Shown: positions 42,819 through 53,692 of the stretch, one piece after another | Position numbering within the stretch: position 1 is the first letter of the stretch | Layout: each line of letters opens with the position of its first letter | Source: Aquabacterium sp. | GTDB lineage: Bacteria > Pseudomonadota > Gammaproteobacteria > Burkholderiales > Burkholderiaceae_C | Assembly (NCBI RefSeq): GCF_016195855.1 | Contig: NZ_JACPYU010000003.1 | Span: forward strand, 930,001-994,000 | Direction of reading: 5' to 3' | DNA: 64,000 nt | Translations under genes and position numbers: made by a program | Notes under the pieces: generated by a model | What the model was told of the DNA's origin: nothing | What the model saw: only the letters and a program-made list of their open reading frames with translations | Databases searched by the model: none

Positions 42819-43265
42819 TCAGCTGACTTGAGGGACCACGGCCGCCGAATAAGCGGAGAAAAACGCCTCTGGCATGCGCCTGACTTTGCCTTGGGCAATG
42901 TCCACGCACACAAAGTGTGTGCGCCCCCGAAAAACGGTCAAACCGTCGGCTTGGCGGACGAACTGGTAGTGGCGCTGCAGGGTGAGCTTGTCGGCGTGGG
43001 TCAACCAGGTGGCCAGCACCAGTTCATCGCCCAGGCGCGTGGCCTGGATGTAGGTCAGCTCATGCTGGCGCACCACCATGCCATGGCCCAGGGCCTCGTA
43101 TTGAGCAGGGCCCAGGCCCAGCGCGATGGAATGCGCCCAGGCCACATCTTCCAGCCACTGCAGGTACACGACGTTGTTCGTGTGGCGCATCAGGTCGATG
43201 TGCGGGGCCTGCACGGTCACATTCAAGAGGTGGGGATCGGGGTGATCCCATTGGATGGCTGTCAT
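42819..43265 (-). CDS. YbgC/FadM-like acyl-CoA thioesterase
   Basis: 148 residues, hot-dog fold. [22 protein letters not shown] carries the 4HBT signature, with Asp/His-x-x-x-N-N typical of 4-hydroxybenzoyl-CoA/acyl-CoA thioesterases. Later [24 protein letters not shown] is the second family block. ATG 43265 begins [11 protein letters not shown]; an upstream in-frame start at 43355 would run into the divergent dehydrogenase gene. It is 58 bases from that gene, transcribed away from it, near the leucine catabolism operon, so a short or branched acyl-CoA substrate is possible (inference). Confidence 0.82.
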   Translation of the reverse strand: MTAIQWDHPDPHLLNVTVQAPHIDLMRHTNNVVYLQWLEDVAWAHSIALGLGPAQYEALGHGMVVRQHELTYIQATRLGDELVLATWLTHADKLTLQRHYQFVRQADGLTVFRGRTHFVCVDIAQGKVRRMPEAFFSAYSAAVVPQVS

Positions 43266-43323
43266 GGCTTGCGTTTGGTCCGGATTGGCGCAATGATGCC
43301 ATTTCGGCCCTGGGAGTACTGCC

Positions 43324-44112
43324 ATGAACCTGTCCAAGTGCGTGTTCATCATCACCGGCGGCTGTTCGGGCCTTGGCGCCGCGACCAGCCAGATGGCCTG
43401 GGAGGCCGGCGCCCGTGTGCTGCTGGCGGACCGCTGTGCGCCCCCCTCGAACCACCCTTTGCACCAGCTTGACCCGCATCAGGAACGCTGGTGCTGGCAG
43501 GACACCGATGTCAGCGACGACACCCAGGGCTCGGCCGCCGTCTACATGGCGCAGGACCGTTTCGGGCGCGTGGACGTGCTGGTCAATGCCGCGGGCGTGG
43601 CCTTTGCTGAATGCCTGCATGGCCGCGAGGGCCCGCACCAGTTGTCCACCTTCCAGAAGGTGATGGAGGTCAACCTGCTAGGCAGCTTCAACATGATGCG
43701 GTTGGCGGTGTCGGTGATGATGGCGTCGCCGCCTCGCCCCGGGGAAGCCGCGGGCGCCTGTCGGGGCGTGATCATCAACACGGCGTCTGTAGAGGCTTTT
43801 GACGGGCAGATGGGCCAGGTCGCGCTGGCCGCCTCCAAAGGCGGTGTGGCCGCCATGACCTTGCCCGCCGCACGCGACTTGGCGCACGACCGCATCCGCG
43901 TCATGACCATTGCGCCCGGTGCCTTCAACACGCCGTTGACAGCCGGTTTGCCGCCAGAAGCCCGGGCGGCGCTGGCCGCCAGCGTGCCCTGCCCCGCACG
44001 CCTGGGCCAGGCCACCGAATACGCCGCCCTGGTGCGCCACATTGTGGAAAACGAATACCTCAATGGTGAGGTGATCCGGCTGGATGGCGGCTTGCGCCTG
44101 GCGGCCGGCTGA
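43324..44112 (+). CDS. Short-chain dehydrogenase/reductase-like protein, catalytic Tyr replaced by Leu
   Basis: 262 residues resembling 3-hydroxyacyl-CoA dehydrogenase type 2 (HSD10-like), which acts in isoleucine and fatty acid breakdown. The nucleotide motif TGGCSGLG (11-18), NAAGVAF, Ser155 in NTASVEAFDGQ and MTIAPGAFNTPLT are all present. At the YxxxK position it reads L168-A-A-S-K172 where family members have Tyr; the codon is CTG. The Lys is kept. Such a protein should have lost normal dehydrogenase activity or works differently. GGGAG seven bases before the ATG supports the start. It precedes the TetR-liu operon on the same strand. Confidence 0.85.
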   Translation: MNLSKCVFIITGGCSGLGAATSQMAWEAGARVLLADRCAPPSNHPLHQLDPHQERWCWQDTDVSDDTQGSAAVYMAQDRFGRVDVLVNAAGVAFAECLHGREGPHQLSTFQKVMEVNLLGSFNMMRLAVSVMMASPPRPGEAAGACRGVIINTASVEAFDGQMGQVALAASKGGVAAMTLPAARDLAHDRIRVMTIAPGAFNTPLTAGLPPEARAALAASVPCPARLGQATEYAALVRHIVENEYLNGEVIRLDGGLRLAAG

Positions 44113-44221
44113 GCGGCACTCAAACACAGCTCGCTGCGCGGGCATTGCGTCACACATCAGTATCAACCCTGATAAAGAGCCGGACATGAGTGGCGCCACC
44201 CATGGCATGATCGCGTCATTC

Positions 44222-44236
44222 TTGAGTGCCACTCAA
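44222..44236. promoter_or_regulatory. Palindromic operator candidate before the TetR-liu operon
   Basis: TTGAGTG-C-CACTCAA, seven-base perfect arms, ending eight bases before the GTG start of the TetR gene. An additional half-site CACTCAA is at 44117-44123, just after the dehydrogenase stop. The position suits autoregulation of the regulator and the operon. Confidence 0.62.
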
Positions 44237-44244
44237 CTTTCGCC

Positions 44245-44937
44245 GTGCCCAGTCTGCAACGCACCACACCCCGCCGCGCCAAATCACTGGAGCGCATTCT
44301 GACTTTGCTGAGTGCGGCTCGGCAGGTGTTTTCGCAGCACGGCTACCAGCGCGCCACCACGGCCCAGATCGCCGAAGCGGCGGGTGTGTCCGAGGCCACG
44401 GTGTTCACCTACTTCCCCGGCAAGCGCGAGCTGTGCATCCAGGTCATCAAGGACTGGTATGACGAGATCAGCAGCGAGCTCGAGCGCGACGTGCCCCGCC
44501 TGCATGGCGTGCACGCCAAGCTCAGCCACGTGGTGCGCGCCCACCTGGTGACCTTGCTGGCCGATGGCTCGGGCATGTGCGCCCTGGTGCTCGGCGAAGG
44601 CCGCGCTGCCGAGCCGGAACTGGCCCAGGTCATCGCCGACTGCAAACGCCGCTACACCGCGCCGCTGATGGACTGCCTGGCCCAAGCCCAGGCCGAAGGC
44701 CAGGTCCGCCAGGACATGCCCTTGCGCCTGCTGCGCGACCTGGTTTACGGCTCGATGGAGCACGTGCTGTGGGACGCCATCACCACGATGAAGCGCCCCC
44801 GCATCGACACCACGGCCGAGCAGCTGACCGAGTTGATCTGGAGCGCGCTGATGCCACGTGACGCCTCCCTGGCGGCGCTGAGCCGCTTCAAGGACGAAGT
44901 CAGCGAAGCCCTGCGCCACATTCACCCCCAAGACTGA
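44245..44937 (+). CDS. TetR-family regulator heading the leucine catabolism operon
   Basis: 230 residues from a GTG start. HTH region: [19 protein letters not shown], then [25 protein letters not shown]. The helical ligand domain has [16 protein letters not shown]. It lies eight bases before liuB on the same strand, so it is likely the local repressor responding to an acyl-CoA intermediate. In Pseudomonas the equivalent role is held by a MerR-type LiuR; in other betaproteobacteria by a TetR-type LiuQ, which this resembles by position. The palindrome at 44222-44236 is its probable operator. Confidence 0.87.
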   Translation: MPSLQRTTPRRAKSLERILTLLSAARQVFSQHGYQRATTAQIAEAAGVSEATVFTYFPGKRELCIQVIKDWYDEISSELERDVPRLHGVHAKLSHVVRAHLVTLLADGSGMCALVLGEGRAAEPELAQVIADCKRRYTAPLMDCLAQAQAEGQVRQDMPLRLLRDLVYGSMEHVLWDAITTMKRPRIDTTAEQLTELIWSALMPRDASLAALSRFKDEVSEALRHIHPQD

Positions 44938-44945
44938 ACCCCGCC

Positions 44946-46553
44946 ATGCCCGTCATCGAGACCCAACTCAACCCACGCTCGGACGCCTTCAAGGCCAACG
45001 CCCAGGCCATGCAGGCGCTGGTGGACGACCTGCAAGCCCAGCTCGGCCGCATTGCGCTGGGTGGTGGCGAAGCCCCTCGCGCCAAGCACCTGGCCCGCGG
45101 CAAGCTGCTGCCGCGCGACCGTGTGGAGCAACTGCTGGATGCGGGCTCGCCCTTCCTCGAAGTGGCCCCGCTGGCCGCGCTCAATATGTATGACAACGCC
45201 GCGCCCAGTGCCGGCGTGATCGCGGGCGTGGGCCGCGTGGCGGGCGTGGAATGCATGATCGTGTGCAATGACGCGACCGTCAAAGGCGGCACCTACTACC
45301 CGGTGTCGGTCAAGAAACACCTGCGTGCGCAGGAGATCGCCGCGCAGAACCGCCTGCCCTGCATCTACCTGGTGGACTCGGGTGGCGCCAACCTGCCCAA
45401 TCAGGACGAGGTCTTCCCGGACCGCGATCACTTCGGCCGCATCTTCTACAACCAGGCCAATATGAGCGCGGTCGGCATCCCGCAGATCGCCGTGGTCATG
45501 GGCTCGTGCACGGCCGGTGGCGCCTATGTACCCGCCATGAGCGACGAGACCATCATCGTGCAGAACCAGGGCACCATCTTCCTGGGCGGCCCGCCTTTGG
45601 TGAAGGCTGCCACTGGTGAAGTGGTGAGCGTAGAAGACCTGGGCGGCGGTGACGTGCACACCCGCCTGTCCGGCGTGGCCGACCACCTGGCCCGCGACGA
45701 CGCCCATGCCCTGGCCCTGGCCCGCCAATGCGTGGCCCGCCTGAACTGGCGCAAGACACCCGACATCGCCCTGATCGAGCCGCGTGCGCCCCTCTACGAC
45801 CAGGATGAGCTCAAAGGCGTCATCCCCACCGACACGCGCAAGCCCTTTGATGTGCGCGAGGTGATCGCCCGCCTGGTGGACGCATCCGAGTTCGATGAAT
45901 TCAAGTCCCGCTACGGCAGCACCCTGGTCTGCGGCTTTGCCCACATTGAAGGCATGCCGGTGGGCATCGTGGCCAACAACGGCATCCTGTTCTCGGAGAG
46001 CGCCAACAAGGGCGCGCACTTCATCGAGCTGTGCTGCCAGCGCAAGATCCCCCTGCTCTTTTTGCAGAACATCACCGGCTTCATGGTGGGCCGCAAGTAC
46101 GAGAACGAAGGCATTGCACGCGCTGGCGCCAAGATGGTCACAGCCGTGTCCTGCGCGCAGGTGCCCAAGTTCACCGTGATCATCGGGGGCTCGTTTGGTG
46201 CCGGCAACTACGGCATGTGCGGCCGGGCCTACAACCCGCGCTTCCTGTGGATGTGGCCCAACGCGCGCATCAGCGTGATGGGCGGCGAGCAGGCCGCCAG
46301 CGTGCTGGCCACCGTCAAGCGCGATGGCATCGAGGGCAAGGGCGGCACCTGGAGCGCCGATGAAGAGGCCGCGTTCAAGGCCCCGATCCGTGATCAGTAC
46401 GAAGCCCAGGGGCACCCGTATTACGCCTCTGCCCGCCTGTGGGACGACGGCGTGATCCGCCCCACCGACACCCGCCGCGTGCTGGCCCTGGCCATGAGCG
46501 CCAGCCTGAACGCACCCATTGCCGAGACGCGCTACGGCGTCTTCCGCATGTAA
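44946..46553 (+). CDS. liuB: Methylcrotonyl-CoA carboxylase, carboxyltransferase (beta) subunit
   Basis: 535 residues, standard length. Transfers CO2 from biotin to 3-methylcrotonyl-CoA. Carboxyltransferase marks: [67 protein letters not shown] and [22 protein letters not shown], which is diagnostic for the MCC beta subunit. It opens the catabolic part of the operon, just after the regulator. Spacing to liuC is ten bases. No obvious Shine-Dalgarno; it may be coupled to the regulator gene. Confidence 0.97.
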   Translation: MPVIETQLNPRSDAFKANAQAMQALVDDLQAQLGRIALGGGEAPRAKHLARGKLLPRDRVEQLLDAGSPFLEVAPLAALNMYDNAAPSAGVIAGVGRVAGVECMIVCNDATVKGGTYYPVSVKKHLRAQEIAAQNRLPCIYLVDSGGANLPNQDEVFPDRDHFGRIFYNQANMSAVGIPQIAVVMGSCTAGGAYVPAMSDETIIVQNQGTIFLGGPPLVKAATGEVVSVEDLGGGDVHTRLSGVADHLARDDAHALALARQCVARLNWRKTPDIALIEPRAPLYDQDELKGVIPTDTRKPFDVREVIARLVDASEFDEFKSRYGSTLVCGFAHIEGMPVGIVANNGILFSESANKGAHFIELCCQRKIPLLFLQNITGFMVGRKYENEGIARAGAKMVTAVSCAQVPKFTVIIGGSFGAGNYGMCGRAYNPRFLWMWPNARISVMGGEQAASVLATVKRDGIEGKGGTWSADEEAAFKAPIRDQYEAQGHPYYASARLWDDGVIRPTDTRRVLALAMSASLNAPIAETRYGVFRM

Positions 46554-46563
46554 GGAGGCCACC

Positions 46564-47400
46564 ATGCCTACGCTTGATATCCAGCACGAGGGACATGTGG
46601 CCCACGTCTACCTGAACCGGCCCGAGCTGCGCAACGCCTTTGATGCCGACACCATTGCCGAGCTGACGCACACCTTCACCGAACTGGCCACCGACACCGC
46701 CTTGCGCGCCATCGTGCTGGGTGCGCATGGCAAGGCCTTCTGCGCCGGCGCCGACCTGAACTGGATGCGCGCCATGGCCGATTTCTCTTGGGCCGAGAAC
46801 CACACCGATGGCGCCCGCCTGGCCAACATGCTGTGGACGATTGCCAGCAGCCCGGTGCCGGTGATCGCCAAGGTGCAAGGCGACTGTTATGGCGGCGGCG
46901 TGGGCCTGGTGGCCTGCTGCGATGTGGTGGTGGCGTCCAGGCAAGCGGGCTTTTGCCTGTCCGAAGCCAAGCTGGGCCTGATCCCGGCCACCATCAGCCC
47001 TTATGTGATCGATGCGATTGGTGAGCGCGCCGCCCGCCGCTACTTCGTGACAGCCGAACGCTTCACTGCCGAGCGCGCCCAACTGATCGGCCTGGTGCAC
47101 GAGGTGTGCGCCGCAGACGAGCTGCACGAGACCACGCAGCAGGTGGTGCACAGCATCGTGCACAACGGCCCGGTGGCCGTGCGGGCCTGCAAGCAATTGG
47201 TCAAGGACATCGGCAAGATGCCCTTGACCACCGATCTGCGTGACCTGACCGCGCGCCGCATTGCCGACATCCGCGCCAGCGACGAAGGCCGCGAAGGCCT
47301 GCAGGCCTTCCTGAACAAACGCACACCGGCCTGGCAGCTTGACGTCAAGCCCACGGCCATCCAAGCGGGCCCGCGCGACCGCGCCGAGCCCAACGACTGA
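46564..47400 (+). CDS. liuC: Methylglutaconyl-CoA hydratase (enoyl-CoA hydratase family)
   Basis: 278 residues, crotonase fold. AFCAGADLNWMRAMADFS carries the oxyanion and CoA region, and GDCYGGGVGLVACCDVVVA the second oxyanion glycine. LSEAKLGLIPATISPYVIDAIG is typical of the methylglutaconyl-CoA hydratase group in liu operons. It hydrates 3-methylglutaconyl-CoA to HMG-CoA. AGGAGG five bases before ATG 46564 is the strongest ribosome site in the operon. The frame is open upstream into liuB (46519), which is rejected. Confidence 0.95.
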   Translation: MPTLDIQHEGHVAHVYLNRPELRNAFDADTIAELTHTFTELATDTALRAIVLGAHGKAFCAGADLNWMRAMADFSWAENHTDGARLANMLWTIASSPVPVIAKVQGDCYGGGVGLVACCDVVVASRQAGFCLSEAKLGLIPATISPYVIDAIGERAARRYFVTAERFTAERAQLIGLVHEVCAADELHETTQQVVHSIVHNGPVAVRACKQLVKDIGKMPLTTDLRDLTARRIADIRASDEGREGLQAFLNKRTPAWQLDVKPTAIQAGPRDRAEPND

Positions 47401-47421
47401 ACACGACGGAATCCCTTCACC

Positions 47422-49410
<1,989 letters not shown>

Positions 49411-49419
49411 GGTGCCATC

Positions 49420-50349
49420 ATGAACAAGCCATCCAACTTCCCCTCTCATGTCACGCTGGTCGATGTGGGCCCACGTGATGGCCTGCAAAACGAGGGCCGC
49501 CCCGTGGACGCGGCTGACAAGATATCGCTGGTGCACCAGCTGCAGGCGGCCGGGCTGCGCCAGATCGAGGTCACCAGCTTCGTGAGCCCCAAGTGGGTGC
49601 CGCAGATGGCCGACAACGCCGAGGTGATGGCCGGCATCCAGCGCCAGCAGGGCGTGCGCTACTCGGTGCTCACCCCGAACATGAAAGGCTTTGAAGGTGC
49701 GCTCGCGGCGGGTGCCGACGAGGTCGTGATCTTTGCGGCGGCCAGCGAGGCCTTCAGCCAGCGCAACATCAACTGCTCGATCGCCGAATCCATCGAGCGC
49801 TTCCGCCCCGTCGTCGATGCGGCCAAGGCCACCGGCAAACGTGTGCGCGCGGCGGTGTCGTGCGCGCTGGGCTGCCCTTATCAAGGCGAGGTCAGCGTGG
49901 ACGCCGTGGAAGACGTGGTCAAGCGCCTGCTGGACATCGGCAGCGACCACATCGGCATTGCCGACACCATTGGCGTGGGCACCGCCGGCCGCGTGAAGGC
50001 CGTGATGGAGCGCGCGCTCAAGCATGTGCCGCTGGCCGAACTCAGCGGCCACTTCCATGACACCTATGGCCAGGCCCTGACCAATATCTACGGCTGCCTG
50101 GAGCTGGGCATCCACACCTTTGATACCAGCGTGGCCGGCCTGGGTGGCTGCCCGTATGCCAAGGGCGCCACCGGCAACGTGGCCACCGAAGACGTGGTCT
50201 ACCTGCTGCACGGCCTGGGCATCCACACCGGCATCAAGCTGGACAAGCTGGTGGACGCCGCCGATTTCATCTCGGGCGTGCTGGGCCGCAAGCCCGTGTC
50301 CCGCGTCAGCAATGCCTTGCTGGCCAAACGCGCCCACCCCACGCACTGA
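49420..50349 (+). CDS. liuE: Hydroxymethylglutaryl-CoA lyase
   Basis: 309 residues. TIM-barrel lyase of the HMGL group: VTLVDVGPRDGLQNE at 13-27 with the metal-binding Asp and catalytic Arg, EVTSFVSPKWVPQMAD, SCALGCPYQGEV, HFHDTYGQAL (metal His pair) and the signature VAGLGGCPYAKGATGNVATED with the catalytic Cys. It cleaves HMG-CoA to acetyl-CoA and acetoacetate. GAGGTG sits six bases before the ATG. Confidence 0.97.
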   Translation: MNKPSNFPSHVTLVDVGPRDGLQNEGRPVDAADKISLVHQLQAAGLRQIEVTSFVSPKWVPQMADNAEVMAGIQRQQGVRYSVLTPNMKGFEGALAAGADEVVIFAAASEAFSQRNINCSIAESIERFRPVVDAAKATGKRVRAAVSCALGCPYQGEVSVDAVEDVVKRLLDIGSDHIGIADTIGVGTAGRVKAVMERALKHVPLAELSGHFHDTYGQALTNIYGCLELGIHTFDTSVAGLGGCPYAKGATGNVATEDVVYLLHGLGIHTGIKLDKLVDAADFISGVLGRKPVSRVSNALLAKRAHPTH

Positions 50350-50395
50350 CGTTCTGCACTGAACCCCACACACAAGCGACCGAGGAGACACCAAC

Positions 50396-51586
50396 ATGAA
50401 CCTGCCAGGCCTCAATCACCAACTGGGTGACGACATCGATGCCCTGCGCGACGCCGTGCGCACTTTCGTGGCCAAGGAGCTGGCCCCCATCGCCGCCGAT
50501 GTGGAGCGCGAGAACACCTTCCCTGCTCCCATCTGGAAGAAGCTGGGCGACCTGGGCCTGCATGGCCTCACGGTGAGCGAAGAATACGGTGGCACCAACA
50601 TGGGCTACCTGGCCCACATGGTGGCCATGGAAGAAGTCAGCCGCGGCAGCTCGGCCGTGGCGCTGAGCTATGGCGCGCACTCCAACCTGTGCGTCAACCA
50701 GATCTTCCGCAACGGCACCGAGGCTCAGAAGCAAAAGTACCTGCCCAAGCTCATCAGCGGCGACCATGTGGGCGCGCTGGCCATGAGCGAGCCCAATGCC
50801 GGCTCGGACGTGGTGAGCATGAAGCTGCGCGCCGACGTGAAATCGGGGGTTGGTGGCGACCGCTACGTGCTCAACGGCAGCAAGATGTGGATCACCAATG
50901 GCGGTGATGCCGACACCCTGGTGGTCTATGCCAAGACCGAGCCCGAAATGGGTGCCAAGGGCATGACCGCCTTCATCATTGAGAAGGGCTTCAAGGGCTT
51001 CAGCAAGGGCAACAAGCTCGACAAGCTGGGCATGCGCGGCTCCAACACCTACCCCTTGTTCTTCGAGGACTGCGAGGTGCCGGCCGAGAACGTGCTGGGC
51101 GGCGTGGGCCATGGCGCCAAGGTGCTGATGAGCGGCCTGGACTACGAACGTGCCGTGCTCTCAGGCGGCCCGCTGGGCATCATGCAGGCCGTGATGGACA
51201 ACATCGTCCCCTACATCCACGAGCGCAAGCAGTTTGGCCAGGCCATTGGCGAGTTCCAGCTGCTGCAAGGCAAGGTGGCCGACATGTACACCATGCAGCA
51301 GGCCGTCAAATCCTTCGCCTACACCGTGGCCAAGAACCTGGATGCACTGGGCAGCAGCCATGCACGCCATGTGCGCAAGGACTGCGCCGCGCTGATCCTG
51401 ATGGCCGCCGAGAAAGCCACCTGGATGGCCGGTGAAGGCATCCAGATCTTTGGTGGCAACGGCTACATCAACGACTACCCGCTGGGCCGCCTGTGGCGCG
51501 ACGCCAAGCTGTATGAGATCGGCGCAGGCACCAGTGAGATCCGCCGCATGCTGATCGGGCGGGAGTTGTTTGCCGAGACGATGTGA
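50396..51586 (+). CDS. liuA: Isovaleryl-CoA dehydrogenase
   Basis: 396 residues, acyl-CoA dehydrogenase fold. [37 protein letters not shown] (FAD loop), [58 protein letters not shown] and [15 protein letters not shown]. Family sequences place the catalytic Glu near the [14 protein letters not shown] segment, in which Glu is present (LDYERA). It performs the first step of the operon, isovaleryl-CoA to 3-methylcrotonyl-CoA. GAGGAG eight bases upstream. Here the gene is last in the operon, unlike Pseudomonas where liuA is first. Its stop abuts the stop of the next, convergent gene. Confidence 0.95.
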   Translation: MNLPGLNHQLGDDIDALRDAVRTFVAKELAPIAADVERENTFPAPIWKKLGDLGLHGLTVSEEYGGTNMGYLAHMVAMEEVSRGSSAVALSYGAHSNLCVNQIFRNGTEAQKQKYLPKLISGDHVGALAMSEPNAGSDVVSMKLRADVKSGVGGDRYVLNGSKMWITNGGDADTLVVYAKTEPEMGAKGMTAFIIEKGFKGFSKGNKLDKLGMRGSNTYPLFFEDCEVPAENVLGGVGHGAKVLMSGLDYERAVLSGGPLGIMQAVMDNIVPYIHERKQFGQAIGEFQLLQGKVADMYTMQQAVKSFAYTVAKNLDALGSSHARHVRKDCAALILMAAEKATWMAGEGIQIFGGNGYINDYPLGRLWRDAKLYEIGAGTSEIRRMLIGRELFAETM

Positions 51587-52474
51587 TCACGTGGTGTCTG
51601 ACCCGCTCTCCACCTCATGGAAGCGGGTCAGGTCCACCACCCTGCCGCCATCGGGCAACTCACGCAACACATCGGCAAACCGAGCGTCAAACACGATGTC
51701 CTGCCAGCCGTAGTCATGCACAGCGTGCACGGAGGCCGCCACGGTTTCGTCGTGCCCTGTGATCGAGACGGCGATCTGCGCCCGGCTGTTTTCCAGATCC
51801 TGGGCGCTCAAGCCATGCAGAGGGCTGTGCTCATCGATCTCGTGGATCAAAGTCCAGGTGAGGTTGAAGACCTGGGTACGCTCACGACGCAGCTTCAGGT
51901 CGTGGATGCGGAAATAGGACTCACCCTCCTTGAGCCGCTCCACACGCACGATGGACATCATCGCGCTGACATCGACGATGCGGTTGTAGCGCTCATTGGC
52001 CATGCGCAGCATCAGTACGCGCTGACCATCAAACTGACGGATCACCGCCTGCTGGCTGAACATGATGCGCGCCTTGGGCTTGGCAAAGCGCGCGAAGATC
52101 AGGCCTGTGGTCACAGCCAGGATGGCCATGCCCAGCATGATCTCCACCACCGCGATGACGTGCCCCGCTGTCGTGGCGGGTGACATCTCGCCATAGCCCA
52201 CGGTAGCCAGTGTCTCGACGCTGAAGAAGAAGTGGTCCCAGAACACCCCTGGGCGGGCATTGGCCACACTGCCCGGCACCAGCCAGTAGGCCAGCGCAAA
52301 GCACAGGTTCAGGCTGAAGAACAGCAGCACCAGCAGGCCGAAGAACTGCGGCCAGCTGAGCGTGAGCACAAAGTGATAGGGGTCGAACAGACCGCGGGTC
52401 GGGTGGCCTTTGGCCAGCACCTGGGTCTGCCCGACGTGGACTGACCGGATGTGACCTTGTTTGTGGTGACTCAT
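51587..52474 (-). CDS. Inward-rectifier-type potassium channel (KirBac family)
   Basis: 295 residues. Two membrane helices (about 42-66 and 105-128) flank a pore helix and the selectivity filter TVGYG at 91-95, followed by E. The cytoplasmic immunoglobulin-like Kir domain starts near 135 (AKPKARIMFSQQAVI, RVLMLRMANERYNRIVD) and contains the family motif HPTRGLFDPYHFVLTLSW before the first helix (the slide helix). Potassium homeostasis is likely. ATG 52474 has GGAG very close upstream. Convergent with liuA with no spacer at all, so no terminator separates them. Confidence 0.92.
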   Translation of the reverse strand: MSHHKQGHIRSVHVGQTQVLAKGHPTRGLFDPYHFVLTLSWPQFFGLLVLLFFSLNLCFALAYWLVPGSVANARPGVFWDHFFFSVETLATVGYGEMSPATTAGHVIAVVEIMLGMAILAVTTGLIFARFAKPKARIMFSQQAVIRQFDGQRVLMLRMANERYNRIVDVSAMMSIVRVERLKEGESYFRIHDLKLRRERTQVFNLTWTLIHEIDEHSPLHGLSAQDLENSRAQIAVSITGHDETVAASVHAVHDYGWQDIVFDARFADVLRELPDGGRVVDLTRFHEVESGSDTT

Positions 52475-52689
52475 TGCTCCAGCCCTCTTTGCGCTCAAGT
52501 CCGTCTCACACGCACGACCTGCGCCTGAACCACGCCATTCTCACCGCATCAGCCCACACTCCGCCCATTCTTCCGCGCCTGCGATCGCGGCCATCATCGC
52601 CCCTGAGTACAACGCGACAGGATCCCGTCAGGGTTAAACACCCACACTGCATGAGGCACGGCTTTGTTCGTCTACTGCCCAAACGTGCA

Positions 52690-52718
52690 AAAGCCGGCCA
52701 AGACGGCCGGCTTTTTTT
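52690..52718. terminator. Bidirectional intrinsic terminator downstream of a PEP-CTERM gene
   Basis: AAAGCCGGCC-AAGAC-GGCCGGCTTT followed on the plus strand by seven T (to 52718) and on the minus strand by TTTTGC. It ends the minus-strand PEP-CTERM transcript. The plus-strand T-run is the longer one although no plus-strand gene ends here, and the 215 bases to its left (from 52475) hold no visible gene. Confidence 0.85.
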
Positions 52719-52745
52719 GCCGCCAGGGCCATGGCCCCGCTTGAC

Positions 52746-53573
52746 TCAAACCGTTTGACGGCGGCGAACCCAGGCCATCAGCGACAGCCCCAAGCCCATC
52801 AAGGCATACGTGGCAGGCTCGGGCACCACGGTGACCGAGCGGATCACCGCATCACCCGCAATGGTGATGTTGTCGTGCTGGTTCACAGACGGCAGCGGCG
52901 CGCCGATCACAAAGATGGATTGCGAGTTGTAGTCATACGACTCGCTGAAAGCGCCTTTCAACACCTCGCCGGTGTGCGCCTGCAGGTAAGCCATGTACTC
53001 GGCAGGCGTCCACGCCTGTAACTCCTGGGCCGAAACCGGGTTGCCCATGGTCTGGAAACCGATGCCGCGCGAATAGGTCGTCGTGCCCGAAGACAAAGAC
53101 CACAAAGTGAACGTCATGAAGTTGGCACTTTGCGAAACGGGCTGAGGCGAGTTCGTCGTCGCGCTGTCAGGCACATTGAGCATGTACCCGGCAAAACCCA
53201 CATCGAACAAGGCCGATTGGCGATCCGGCGCCATGGCCAGCAACCCATCGGTATAAGGTGTCGCCGAGTTGGTCAAGAGGTTGAAATTGCCCGAGGCCGA
53301 CATACCCGATTGATACGGCGCGCCTGGATCGGTCACCGTGAAAGGTGCCGCCGGGCTGATGACCCCTCCGTTCAGATCGAACGACAAGGTGTAAGTGAAG
53401 GTCTGGGGCTGGAAGCCCGCATCGGCCTGCTCGGTGTACACACCGCCAACCGTGCTGCCCACGCTTCGGGTCAGCGCGGTCACGTCCCAGGTGACTTCGA
53501 CCACTTCGGCCTGAGCCGCTACGGCAGCCAGCGAAGACAGGGCAAAAACGACCAGTGATTGACGCGCGAACAT
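52746..53573 (-). CDS. PEP-CTERM sorting-domain protein, paralogue of the next gene
   Basis: 275 residues. Signal peptide MFARQSLVVFALSSLAAVAA, then QAEV. A beta-rich mature domain follows, and the C-terminal signal VPEPATYALMGLGLSLMAWV with RRRQTV. It aligns along its whole length with the gene at 53693-54502: shared blocks include DVTA...TVGGVYT, the GYAGY-like FAGYMLNVP, the SWTP-like AWTPAEYMAYLQ, SESYD and DAVIRSVTVVPEP. GGAGG precedes the ATG closely. Function unknown; probably exported and sorted by an exosortase encoded elsewhere. Confidence 0.87.
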   Translation of the reverse strand: MFARQSLVVFALSSLAAVAAQAEVVEVTWDVTALTRSVGSTVGGVYTEQADAGFQPQTFTYTLSFDLNGGVISPAAPFTVTDPGAPYQSGMSASGNFNLLTNSATPYTDGLLAMAPDRQSALFDVGFAGYMLNVPDSATTNSPQPVSQSANFMTFTLWSLSSGTTTYSRGIGFQTMGNPVSAQELQAWTPAEYMAYLQAHTGEVLKGAFSESYDYNSQSIFVIGAPLPSVNQHDNITIAGDAVIRSVTVVPEPATYALMGLGLSLMAWVRRRQTV

Positions 53574-53692
53574 GCTGTTCCTCCGTTGATTTTGTATCTG
53601 TGGAGATTAACAGCTCGCATCCATCTCAAGGTGGTATTCAAGCCCCACAGAGCCCCCATGATTAAGGGGCCAACTGCCTGCATTCGCTGTGT

